Shown here: in pieces, positions 7,195-15,121 of the stretch | Numbering within the stretch: the first letter of the stretch is position 1 | How the letters are laid out: every line of letters starts with the position of its first letter | Assembly: GCF_018614615.1 (NCBI RefSeq) | Contig: NZ_JAGGOK010000043.1 | Span: 1 to 64,000 of the forward strand | Direction: 5' to 3' | From: Streptomyces sp. ISL-100 | Lineage (GTDB): Bacteria > Actinomycetota > Actinomycetes > Streptomycetales > Streptomycetaceae | DNA: 64,000 bases | Made by a program: the position numbers and the translations under genes | The notes under the pieces: generated by a model | Databases searched by the model: none | The model's input: the letters and a program-made list of their open reading frames with translations, nothing else | Told to the model about the DNA's origin: nothing

Positions 7195-9588
7195 GTGCGC
7201 GTAGCAGTAATCGGAGGAGGGCCTGGAGGGCTGTACTTCGCGGCCCTGGCCAAGCAGCTCTCCCCGCGATGGGACATCACCGTCTGGGAACGCAACGCGC
7301 CTGACGACACATTCGGCTTCGGTGTCGTCTTCTCCGACGAGACGCTCGACGGCATAGCGCAGGCCGACCCCGAAATCTTTGACGCCATGTCAAACGACTT
7401 CGCGCGGTGGAGCGACATCGACGTCCGTTACAAGGGGCAGGTGCTCACCTCGGGAGGCCACGGCTTCGCGGCTCTGGGCCGCAAGCGGCTGTTGCAGATC
7501 CTTCAGGAACGCTGTGCCGCACTGGACGTGGACGTTCGCTACCGCACCCAGGCGCCCCAGGTGGAGGAACTCTCCTCCCAGTACGACCTGGTCGTCGCCG
7601 GTGACGGCGTGCGGTCGGCCACCCGTGCGGCGTACGCGGACACCTTCCGCCCGGACCTCGACGAGCGGAACTGCCGCTACATGTGGCTTGGTACGGACAA
7701 GGTCTTCGAGGCCTTCAACTTCATCGTCGCCGAGGGGGACTTCGGCACCTTGCAGGTCCACGCCTACCCGTACGACGGCACCCGCTCCACGTTCATCGTC
7801 GAAATCGACGAAGCCTCCTGGCGCCGTGCCGGCTTCGACAAGTTCGCCGCCCGTGACCACCCCGCCGGGACCAGCGACGAGGACAGCATCCGGCTGTGCG
7901 AGGACATACTCGCCGAACCCCTCGACGGCCACCGCCTCATCCCCAACAACTCCAAATGGATCCGCTTCACCACGGTCCGCAACAAGACCTGGCAGCACGG
8001 CAATGTCGTACTGCTCGGCGACGCCGCCCACACCGCTCACTTCTCCATCGGCTCCGGCACCAAGCTCGCCATGGAGGACTCACTCGCTCTCGCCGCCTGC
8101 CTTCATGAGCACCCCGACGTCCCTACCGCGCTTGCCGCATACGAGGCCGAACGTAAGCCGGTCGTCGAATCCACCCAGCGTGCGGCGCAGGCGAGCCTCG
8201 AATGGTTCGAGAACGTCGGGCGCTACACCGGCCAGCAGCCGCACCAGTTCGCCTTCAACCTCCTCACGCGCAGCCGCCGGGTCACCTACGACAACCTGCG
8301 AGTCCGAGATGAGGAGTTCACGGCCGCAGTCGGCCGGAGCCATGTCGCAGATGACTCGTCGGGAGTTGCGCGGCCCGGGGACGCGAACGTTCCGCCGATG
8401 TTCCGCCCCTTCTGTCTCGGTGGCCTGCGCCTGCGTAACCGCGTGGTCGTGCCCCCGACCGCCCTGTTCACCGCGCGTGACGGTGTGCCCGGAGACTTCG
8501 AGCTCGTCCATCTCAGCACCCAGGCGCTGGGCGGATCCGGTCTGGTCTTCGCCGGCATGACGGCCGTCAGCCCCGACGCCCGAGCCACTACCGGCTGCCC
8601 GGGGCTGTACACCGGCGAACAGAAAGCGGCCTGGCGGCGCATTACCGACTTCGTCCACCGTCAAACAGAAACCTGTCTCGGCATCCAGCTCACCCATGCC
8701 GGACGCCGCGGCGCCACGCACACACCGCGCCCCGACGGCAGCTCCGTTCCCCTGGACGCGGGGGCCTGGCCACTGGTCGCCGCTTCACCACTGGCCTGGG
8801 ACGAACGCAGCGCGGTGCCGCGTGAAGCCACCCGGCAGGACATGGACGTCATCACACGAGACTTCGTCGCCGCAGCGCAACGCGCCCACAACGCCGGCTT
8901 CGACGCCCTTGAACTCCAGTACGGCCACGGGCACTTGATGTCCTCGTTCATTTCGCCGCTGACCAATCGGCGCACCGACCCCTATGGCGGCAGCCTTGCC
9001 GGACGACTGCGCTTCCCGCTGGAAGTGCTGCGCGCGGTCCGCGCTGTCTGGCCCGCGGGCAAAGCTCTCGTCGTTCGCATTTCCGCCGCAGACTGGGCCG
9101 AGGGCGGCACCACCGAGGCGGACGCCGTCAACATCGCCCGCGTTCTCGCAGAGGCCGGCGCCGATGCGGTGGACGTGTCCACCGGCGAGGTCGTGGCCCA
9201 TCAACAGCCTCGATACGGTCGCAGCTACCAGACGCCGTACGCCGATCTGATCCGCAACGCCACCGGAGTACCCACCATCGCGGTGGGTGCCATCTCGACG
9301 TATGACGATGTGAACTCGATCATTCTGGCCGGCCGGGCTGAACTGTGCGCTGTCGGCCGCGCCCAGCTGCACGACCCCCTCTGGACCCTGCACGCTGCGG
9401 CCGCCCAGGGCTACGTCGGCCCGGCGGCTCCCTGGCCGCCCTCTTGGAAGGCGGGCAGCGGGCGCCCTCCTGGGGCGCGAACGGACCGTATCCCGCCCCG
9501 GCTTCAGCTGCTCCGGCAAGCCACCGCGCCCGTGCACCAGCGCTGGCTCGCGCCCATCGAAGCTGCCGCCGCTCCGACAGCCCGCTGA
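7195..9588 (+). CDS. Bifunctional salicylyl-CoA 5-hydroxylase/oxidoreductase
   Basis: A 797-residue fusion. The N-terminal 390 residues are a class A FAD monooxygenase: dinucleotide motif GGGPGG near residue 7, DG motif (VAGDGVRSATR), and FAD-binding GDAAHTAHFSIGSG. Residues about 400-750 are an Old Yellow Enzyme-like FMN barrel (PFCLGGLRLRNRVVV, HAGRRG, YGHGHL, NRRTDPYGGS). The same layout is known from 2-aminobenzoyl-CoA monooxygenase/reductase and salicylyl-CoA 5-hydroxylase. The downstream gentisate dioxygenase argues for salicylyl-CoA as substrate, although 2-aminobenzoyl-CoA is not excluded. GTG start with a strong AAGGAGGAC site. The last 50 residues are Pro/Arg-rich and outside the barrel. 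Confidence 0.88.
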   Translation: MRVAVIGGGPGGLYFAALAKQLSPRWDITVWERNAPDDTFGFGVVFSDETLDGIAQADPEIFDAMSNDFARWSDIDVRYKGQVLTSGGHGFAALGRKRLLQILQERCAALDVDVRYRTQAPQVEELSSQYDLVVAGDGVRSATRAAYADTFRPDLDERNCRYMWLGTDKVFEAFNFIVAEGDFGTLQVHAYPYDGTRSTFIVEIDEASWRRAGFDKFAARDHPAGTSDEDSIRLCEDILAEPLDGHRLIPNNSKWIRFTTVRNKTWQHGNVVLLGDAAHTAHFSIGSGTKLAMEDSLALAACLHEHPDVPTALAAYEAERKPVVESTQRAAQASLEWFENVGRYTGQQPHQFAFNLLTRSRRVTYDNLRVRDEEFTAAVGRSHVADDSSGVARPGDANVPPMFRPFCLGGLRLRNRVVVPPTALFTARDGVPGDFELVHLSTQALGGSGLVFAGMTAVSPDARATTGCPGLYTGEQKAAWRRITDFVHRQTETCLGIQLTHAGRRGATHTPRPDGSSVPLDAGAWPLVAASPLAWDERSAVPREATRQDMDVITRDFVAAAQRAHNAGFDALELQYGHGHLMSSFISPLTNRRTDPYGGSLAGRLRFPLEVLRAVRAVWPAGKALVVRISAADWAEGGTTEADAVNIARVLAEAGADAVDVSTGEVVAHQQPRYGRSYQTPYADLIRNATGVPTIAVGAISTYDDVNSIILAGRAELCAVGRAQLHDPLWTLHAAAAQGYVGPAAPWPPSWKAGSGRPPGARTDRIPPRLQLLRQATAPVHQRWLAPIEAAAAPTAR

Positions 9589-9600
9589 TCAGGAGGACTG

Positions 9601-10641
9601 ATGGAAAATCTACCCCGCTTCACCGCTGCGGCAGTCCAGGCGGCGCCGGTCTATCTGGATCCCGCCGCGACCGTCGACAAAGCAATCGGACTCATCGCTG
9701 AGGCCGCCGCGGCCGGCGCCGCACTTGTGGTGTTTCCCGAGGTCTTCGTCCCCGGTTATCCGTACTGGAACTGGACCATGAATCCGGTGCAGGGCTCCCC
9801 GTGGTTCGAGCGTCTCTACCGCGCGTCCATCGATGTACCCGGCCCGCACGTGGACGCGTTGCGCGCGGCGGCTCGCCAGTACGGCGTTGTCCTTGTGATC
9901 GGTGTCAATGAGCGCGGTCCGCACAGCCTGGGCGTCCTCTACAACACTCTCCTGACGATCGGCCCCGACGGCGAACTGCTGGGTGTGCATCGCAAGCTGG
10001 TGCCCACCTGGGCCGAGAAGCTGACCTGGACCGGGGGAGACGGCAGTTCCCTGCGGGTCCACTCCACCCCTGTCGGGCCGCTGGGTGCGCTCGCCTGTGG
10101 TGAGAACACCAACACCCTCGCCCGGTTCACCCTGCTGGCACAGGGCGAACTGGTGCATGCCTCCTGCTACATCGCCCTGCCGGTCGCCCCTGCCGACTAC
10201 GACATGGCGGACGCCATTGCTGTACGTACCGCGGCTCACAGCTTCGAGGGCAAGGTCTTCTCCGTTGTGGCCTGTTCGACGATCTCGCCGGAGATCGTCG
10301 ACACCATCGCGGGCGATGACGAGGAGGTACGTCGGACCCTCGCGCGTCCACGCAGCGCACTGTCCGGGATTTTCGGCCCCGATGGCAGGCCGGTCACCGA
10401 ACCGCTGATCGACGAAGAGGGCATCGTCTACGCCGAGATCGACCTGTCCAAGTGCATCCAGCCCAAGCAGATGCACGACATCGTCGGCCAGTACAACCGC
10501 TTCGACGTCTTCCAGCTCCACGTCGACAACACACCCCGCACGCCGGTCACATTCACGACCGACCCTGCGCAACAGACAGCACACCCCGTCACCGCCCCGC
10601 TCTTGACCGAGAGCACCAGCACCACAAAGGAGGACGCATGA
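9601..10641 (+). CDS. Nitrilase (carbon-nitrogen hydrolase)
   Basis: A 346-residue cytoplasmic enzyme of the nitrilase branch. The triad is Glu47 (FPEVFVPGYPYW), Lys132 (HRKLVPT) and Cys166 (ACGENTN). Length and motifs fit true nitrilases, which convert R-CN to R-COOH and ammonia, rather than amidases. It begins 12 bases after the hydroxylase stop behind AGGAGG and overlaps the dioxygenase start by ATGA, so it is an integral member of the operon. This suggests that the pathway can start from an aromatic nitrile giving the acid used by the ligase. The exact substrate is unknown. Confidence 0.88.
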   Translation: MENLPRFTAAAVQAAPVYLDPAATVDKAIGLIAEAAAAGAALVVFPEVFVPGYPYWNWTMNPVQGSPWFERLYRASIDVPGPHVDALRAAARQYGVVLVIGVNERGPHSLGVLYNTLLTIGPDGELLGVHRKLVPTWAEKLTWTGGDGSSLRVHSTPVGPLGALACGENTNTLARFTLLAQGELVHASCYIALPVAPADYDMADAIAVRTAAHSFEGKVFSVVACSTISPEIVDTIAGDDEEVRRTLARPRSALSGIFGPDGRPVTEPLIDEEGIVYAEIDLSKCIQPKQMHDIVGQYNRFDVFQLHVDNTPRTPVTFTTDPAQQTAHPVTAPLLTESTSTTKEDA

Positions 10642-11750
10642 CCACCGAGTACGACGACGACCAGCTCGGCCGCGCCCGGGTGGCCGACACACCCGAACTC
10701 ACCGCGTACTACGCCGAACTCGCGGGACGCGAGGCCGGTGCTCTTTGGACCGTCGCCAACGACATCGAACCGTGGTTCCCGCAGCCGAAGTCCGTACCGG
10801 TGCTGTGGCGGTACGATGAACTGCAGCCCCTCGTCCACAAGGCACTCGACATGGTGAAGGCTGACGATGCGGGCCGGCGAGTGGTGATGCTCGTCAACCC
10901 GGGCCGCAAGGACGTCAGCGCCGCAGTCGGGCTCCTCTATACGGGCTTGCAGATCATGGGCCCCGGCGAAGCCATGACCGCCCACCGGCACCAGGCGGCT
11001 GCCCTGCGCTTCGTCCACGAGGGCACCGGCGCCTGGACCATCGTCGACGGCCAGAAGCTGAGGGTGAGCCCGGGCGACTTCGCCATCACGCCCAACGGCA
11101 CCTGGCATGAACACGGCAACGAGTCCGACGATGCTTCCGTCATCTGGCAGGACGGCCTCGACATCCCTCTGGTCAACGCGCTGGACGCGGGCTTCTACGA
11201 GGTCCACCCGGAGCTGTACCAGAAGCCGGGCAAGGTGATCAACTCCTCCGTCCTCACCTACGGCGCGAACCTCCTGCCGTACGGCGTGGACAAGTGGACC
11301 GAGCCCTACTCGCCGCTGCTGGCCTACCCGTGGGAGCCGACCTACGAGTCGCTCCGCAGCCTGGCCAAGGCCTCCGAGGGCTCCCCTTACGACGGCTTGA
11401 TCGCGGAGTACACCAACCCCGTCACCGGCGGCTCGGTCATGCCCACGATGAGCGCTCACATGCAGTTGTTGCGTCCCGGCCAGGCGACCCGGGCCCACCG
11501 GCACACCGGATCGGTCATCTACACCGCAGCCAAGGGCCACGGCGTCTCAGTGATCGCCGGACAACGCTTCACGTGGAAGAAGGGCGACATTTTCTGCGTC
11601 CCGTCCTGGGTCTGGCATGAGCACCACAACCTCGACCAGGGCGACGACGCCTGTCTGTTCTCCTTCAACGACTTCCCCGTGATGCGCGCCCTGGGTTTTT
11701 ACCGCGAAGAGGCCTACACCGACAACGGAGGGCACCAGCCCACCGCCTAG
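10638..11750 (+). CDS. Gentisate 1,2-dioxygenase
   Basis: A 370-residue bicupin ring-cleavage enzyme. The N-terminal cupin carries the iron-ligand pattern HRHQAAALRFVHEG with a later TWHEHGN; the C-terminal cupin has a second copy (RAHRHTGSVIY and SWVWHEHHN). It opens gentisate between C1 and C2 to give maleylpyruvate. The ATG overlaps the nitrilase stop (ATGA) and is preceded by AAAGGAGG. Salicylate 1,2-dioxygenases are close relatives, but the upstream CoA-dependent hydroxylase makes gentisate the natural substrate. Confidence 0.88.
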   Translation: MTTEYDDDQLGRARVADTPELTAYYAELAGREAGALWTVANDIEPWFPQPKSVPVLWRYDELQPLVHKALDMVKADDAGRRVVMLVNPGRKDVSAAVGLLYTGLQIMGPGEAMTAHRHQAAALRFVHEGTGAWTIVDGQKLRVSPGDFAITPNGTWHEHGNESDDASVIWQDGLDIPLVNALDAGFYEVHPELYQKPGKVINSSVLTYGANLLPYGVDKWTEPYSPLLAYPWEPTYESLRSLAKASEGSPYDGLIAEYTNPVTGGSVMPTMSAHMQLLRPGQATRAHRHTGSVIYTAAKGHGVSVIAGQRFTWKKGDIFCVPSWVWHEHHNLDQGDDACLFSFNDFPVMRALGFYREEAYTDNGGHQPTA

Positions 11751-11767
11751 ACCAGCCCACCGCCTAG
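11734..11767 (+). repeat. Exact 17-bp tandem duplication at the dioxygenase 3' end
   Basis: ACCAGCCCACCGCCTAG occurs at 11734-11750 and again immediately at 11751-11767. The first copy contains the stop codon, so the second repeats the stop region outside the gene. It looks like a recent slippage duplication. Confidence 0.9.
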
Positions 11768-11829
11768 ACCCGCGCCCGCCGTTACCACCACCCGCCGGCC
11801 CTGACACCGGTCGTGGAACGGCAGCGCGA

Positions 11830-11909
11830 CCGGGGACGGGCCTTGTGCCCCGCATCGTCCCCGGTAACGGGGCGGTGGTGCGGAAACCTGACCTCTTCAC
11901 CACCGCCCC
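11830..11909 (+). promoter_or_regulatory. Two consecutive perfect hairpins inside the operon
   Basis: In the 209-base gap before the hydrolase gene there is a 9-bp stem (11830-11838 with 11856-11864, loop 17) followed at once by a 12-bp stem (GGGGCGGTGGTG at 11869-11880 with 11898-11909, loop 17). No U-tract follows. They may attenuate transcription or protect an mRNA end between the upper and lower parts of the operon. Confidence 0.6.
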
Positions 11910-11959
11910 ATCCTCCAGCCCGTACCCCTCGCTTATCGCGTATCCCGCAAGGAGCTCCC

Positions 11960-12865
11960 ATGCGCCTGGTCACCTACACCCACAACGACGCCTCCGCCCG
12001 CCTGGGCGCACAGATCGACGACCGTGTGATCGACCTGGCTGCGCTGGCTGCCTGTCACGGCGAGCAACTCCCTCTCGACCTGCTGTCCTTCGTCCAGGCC
12101 GGAGACACTGCCCGCGAGACCGCGCAGCGCCTGCTGGCCGGTGACCCGGCTGAATGGCCGTCCGATGCCGTCCACGCGATCGACGACGTCACGCTGAGCG
12201 CTCCTCTGCGGCCAGGGAAGATCATTGGCGTCGGGCTGAACTACGTCGAGCATGTCGAGGAGTCCAGCCGCAGCCTGGACACCGACAAGGAACTGCCTCC
12301 GCGTCCGGTGCTCTTCAGCAAGCCCGCAACCGCTGTCACCGGCCCTGGACAGCCGATCCGCCACAACGCCAACCTGACGAACCAGCTCGACTGGGAATGC
12401 GAGCTGGCTGTCGTAATCGGCCGGAGTGCCTTCGGCGTCAGCGAGGACGACGCCTTCGACTACATCTTCGGCTTCAGCATCATCAACGACATCAGCGCCC
12501 GCGACCAGCGCCGCTCCGGCCAGTGGTTCTTCTCCAAGGGCCAGGACACCTTCGCACCCCTCGGACCGGCCGTGGTCACCGCCGATGACATACCCAACCC
12601 GATGGAACTCGACCTCGAACTGCGCGTCAACGGTGTCACCAAGCAGAAGTCGAACACCCGCCACATGCTCTTCCCCATCGCCCGGCTCATCGCCGACATC
12701 ACCTCCGGCGTCACCCTTGAGCCCGGGGACATCATCGCCACCGGCTCCCCCTCGGGCGTCGGCGCCGGCATGGTCCCGCCCGAGTTCCTCAGCCCCGGCG
12801 ACACTGTTGAGGCCACCGTCGAAGGCATAGGCACCCTGACCAACCCCGTGACCGACGCGCGCTGA
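11960..12865 (+). CDS. Fumarylacetoacetate hydrolase family protein (maleyl-/fumarylpyruvate hydrolase)
   Basis: A 301-residue FAH-fold enzyme. Metal ligands are visible as Glu146 and Glu148 (DWECELAVVIG) and Asp177 (INDISARD), with KGQDTFAPLGP and TGSPSGVG completing the active site. It would cleave the ring-fission product to pyruvate plus a C4 diacid. No glutathione- or mycothiol-dependent maleylpyruvate isomerase is present in the window, so direct hydrolysis of maleylpyruvate to maleate and pyruvate is a reasonable reading. The ATG at 11960 has AAGGAGCTCCC upstream. Confidence 0.85.
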   Translation: MRLVTYTHNDASARLGAQIDDRVIDLAALAACHGEQLPLDLLSFVQAGDTARETAQRLLAGDPAEWPSDAVHAIDDVTLSAPLRPGKIIGVGLNYVEHVEESSRSLDTDKELPPRPVLFSKPATAVTGPGQPIRHNANLTNQLDWECELAVVIGRSAFGVSEDDAFDYIFGFSIINDISARDQRRSGQWFFSKGQDTFAPLGPAVVTADDIPNPMELDLELRVNGVTKQKSNTRHMLFPIARLIADITSGVTLEPGDIIATGSPSGVGAGMVPPEFLSPGDTVEATVEGIGTLTNPVTDAR

Positions 12866-12925
12866 AACACAAGCACCGCCCGCAGCCACCCTCACACAAG
12901 CCAACTGAGCAACAGGAGCGCCCCT

Positions 12926-13720
12926 GTGTCCCCCCGCACCTACCGGATCGGCCAGATCGTGCCGAGTTCCAACGTCACCATGGAAACCGAAGTGCCCGCC
13001 ATCCTGCGCGCAAGGGAAACCATCGCCCCGGAACGCTTCACGTTTCACTCCAGCCGGATGCGCATGACCCATGTCACGCCGGAACAGCTCAAGTCCATGG
13101 ACGCGGACTCGGACCGGTGCGCCGTCGAACTGTCCGACGCTCACGTGGATGTTCTCGGCTACGCGTGCCTGGTGGCCATCATGAGCATGGGCCTGGGCTA
13201 CCACCGCACTTCTGAGGAGCGCCTCCACACCCGCACCGCGGAAAACGGAGCGCCGGCGCCGGTCGTCACCAGCGCCGGCGCCCTCGTCCACGGACTGCAC
13301 ACCCTCGGGGCCAGGAAGATCGCCCTGCTCGCGCCCTACATGCGGCCCCTCACCAAGACCGTCGTGAACTACCTCACCCACGAAGGCATCGAAGTCCTCG
13401 ACTACGAGGCGCTCGAAATCCCCAACAATCTCGAGGTCGCCGCCCACGACCCCTCCAAGCTGCCGGGCCTCGCCCGCGCACTGGACTACGCGGACGCCGA
13501 CGCCGTCGTCCTCTCGGCATGCGTGCAGATGCCCTCACTGGGGGCCATCGAGGAGGCGGAGCAGCTTCTGGGCAAGCCGGTGGTGTCTGCCGCGGTCTGC
13601 ACGGCCCACCAGATGCTTCGTGCGCTCGACCTTCCCGCGATCGCCCCAGGAGCCGGCCACCTTCTCTCCGGCGCCCACGCCGAGGCTCCCCTCCCACAGC
13701 GGACCGCCCCAACGGCGTGA
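12926..13720 (+). CDS. Maleate cis-trans isomerase-like protein (Asp/Glu racemase superfamily)
   Basis: A 264-residue member of the maleate isomerase/arylmalonate decarboxylase group. The two catalytic cysteines are placed as expected: Cys81 (GYACLVAIMSMG) and Cys199 (LSACVQMPS), with the N-terminal IVPSSNVTMETE substrate-binding loop. Within this operon it would turn the maleate released by the preceding hydrolase into fumarate for the TCA cycle. The GTG at 12926 has AGGAG eight bases upstream. A role on maleylpyruvate itself is a less likely alternative. Confidence 0.82.
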   Translation: MSPRTYRIGQIVPSSNVTMETEVPAILRARETIAPERFTFHSSRMRMTHVTPEQLKSMDADSDRCAVELSDAHVDVLGYACLVAIMSMGLGYHRTSEERLHTRTAENGAPAPVVTSAGALVHGLHTLGARKIALLAPYMRPLTKTVVNYLTHEGIEVLDYEALEIPNNLEVAAHDPSKLPGLARALDYADADAVVLSACVQMPSLGAIEEAEQLLGKPVVSAAVCTAHQMLRALDLPAIAPGAGHLLSGAHAEAPLPQRTAPTA

Positions 13721-13803
13721 CGTCGGGTGACGGGCTGCCCGGCGTCGATTCCCGACACTGCCGCTCGATAGGATCGCCACCGCACACGACGGAAGGCGAT
13801 CAT

Positions 13804-14616
13804 GTGGAAAGCTCCAGGCCAAGCTCTCTGATCAACACGGTCTACGGAGCGTTCCTCCGCCGGCTCGGCGGGTGGATCTCGATCGCCGACCTCATCGTGC
13901 TGCTCGCCGAGCTGGACGTGGAAAGTCAAGCCGTACGCTCAGCCATCTCCAGGCTGAAGAAGCGCGGTGTACTGGAACCGGAACGCCGCTCCGCCACCGG
14001 ATACCGGCTCAGCCCAGCCATGCACACCGTTTTCGACGAGGGTGACCGACGCATCTTCGGCAGCCTCGAGCCGGCCGAGTTGAGAGACGGCTGGGTCATG
14101 GCGGTGTTCTCCGTACCCGAGTCCGAACGAGCGCACCGTTACCAATTGCGCACCCGTCTCACCTGGCTCGGGTTCGGCAACCTCGCGCCCGGCGTCTGGC
14201 TGGCACCCGGCCGTCTCCTGAAGGATGCCCGCAGCACACTCACGCGGCTTGGACTGAGTGACTACGTGCACCTCTTCACCTCGGATTACGCCGCCTTCAG
14301 CGACCTGCGCACATCGGTCGGCTCCTGGTGGGACTTCCCAGCCATCCAGGCGCAGTACGCGTCGTTCACCGATACGTATGGTCCAGTCGCGAAACGCCTG
14401 GGCGCGAGAGAGGACGTAGCCGGCAGCGAGGCGTTCCGTCACTACGTACCCATGCTGACTCAGTGGCGCCGACTCCCTTACCTCGACCCCGGCCTGCCCG
14501 CCGAACTGCTCCCGCAGGACTGGAACGCCGTTGCCGCACGTCAGGTGTTCCAGCAGCTGCATGACGTGCTCGCGTCTCCCAGCCTGGATCATGTACGGAA
14601 AGCCACCGCCCTGTAG
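13804..14616 (+). CDS. PaaX family transcriptional regulator
   Basis: A 270-residue protein with the PaaX layout: N-terminal winged helix (SLINTVYGAFLRRLGGWISI, then SAISRLKKRGVLEPERR), a central domain (VFSVPESERAHRYQLRTRL) and a C-terminal domain ending LPYLDPGLPAELLP. PaaX proteins repress aromatic-acid operons and respond to aryl-CoA thioesters, which suits this operon. The GTG at 13804 is preceded by GGAAGG. It is separated from the isomerase by 83 bases and ends convergently with the next gene. The inverted repeat around the operon promoter is a candidate binding site. Confidence 0.88.
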   Translation: MESSRPSSLINTVYGAFLRRLGGWISIADLIVLLAELDVESQAVRSAISRLKKRGVLEPERRSATGYRLSPAMHTVFDEGDRRIFGSLEPAELRDGWVMAVFSVPESERAHRYQLRTRLTWLGFGNLAPGVWLAPGRLLKDARSTLTRLGLSDYVHLFTSDYAAFSDLRTSVGSWWDFPAIQAQYASFTDTYGPVAKRLGAREDVAGSEAFRHYVPMLTQWRRLPYLDPGLPAELLPQDWNAVAARQVFQQLHDVLASPSLDHVRKATAL

Positions 14617-14659
14617 GGGGCGTCATGCCGGACGGGCCGGAGCGGGTGCCGAGGGCGGC

Positions 14660-15121
14660 TCACAGCCGGAACTCCCGATGGCACCAGGTGAACAGCTCCC
14701 GTGCCTCATCGAGCCACTGGTCGGCCATCGCGTGGAAGGCCGACCGGGACAGCCCGCAGGCCAGGGGCAGTGTACGGATGCCGCTGAGGTACGCGGGGCG
14801 GGCGCCGCCGAGGCCGCAGACCGCGAGCATGGGGGCCAGCCGCTCGACGTTCCAGGCGTTGGCGGCGGCGGCCGCCAGGGCGAGCTGATCCTCCGCCAGG
14901 TAACGGTCGTCCGTGACCAGCACCAGCAGCAGTTGATTCCGGGTTGTCGTGAAGGCCAGCGTGATCTTCCGCCGAGCCTCCGGGTGGTCGAACCCGACCG
15001 TCACCGAACCCGCGTCGGCTTCGAAGGGGAGGTCGTGCCGCGACACCCAGGTGCTCACCAGCCGTTGCCACTGGTCAGACAGCGGGAGCCCGTCGGGCGA
15101 GGGAATGTCAGGTCCGGGCAC
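14660..15121 (-). CDS. YbjN-like / Tir-chaperone-fold protein
   Basis: A 153-residue soluble protein. The alternating beta-rich region (DLPFEADAGSVTVGF, KITLAFTTTRNQLLLVLV) followed by two helices around NAWNVERLAPML resembles YbjN/secretion-chaperone-fold domains, small proteins that usually bind partner proteins. It overlaps the Hsp70-like gene by 14 bases, has a GTG start, and is the last gene of a ten-gene minus-strand operon. A cochaperone or adaptor for the Hsp70 or GTPases is an inference from position. Fold assignment is tentative. Confidence 0.5.
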   Translation of the reverse strand: MPGPDIPSPDGLPLSDQWQRLVSTWVSRHDLPFEADAGSVTVGFDHPEARRKITLAFTTTRNQLLLVLVTDDRYLAEDQLALAAAAANAWNVERLAPMLAVCGLGGARPAYLSGIRTLPLACGLSRSAFHAMADQWLDEARELFTWCHREFRL

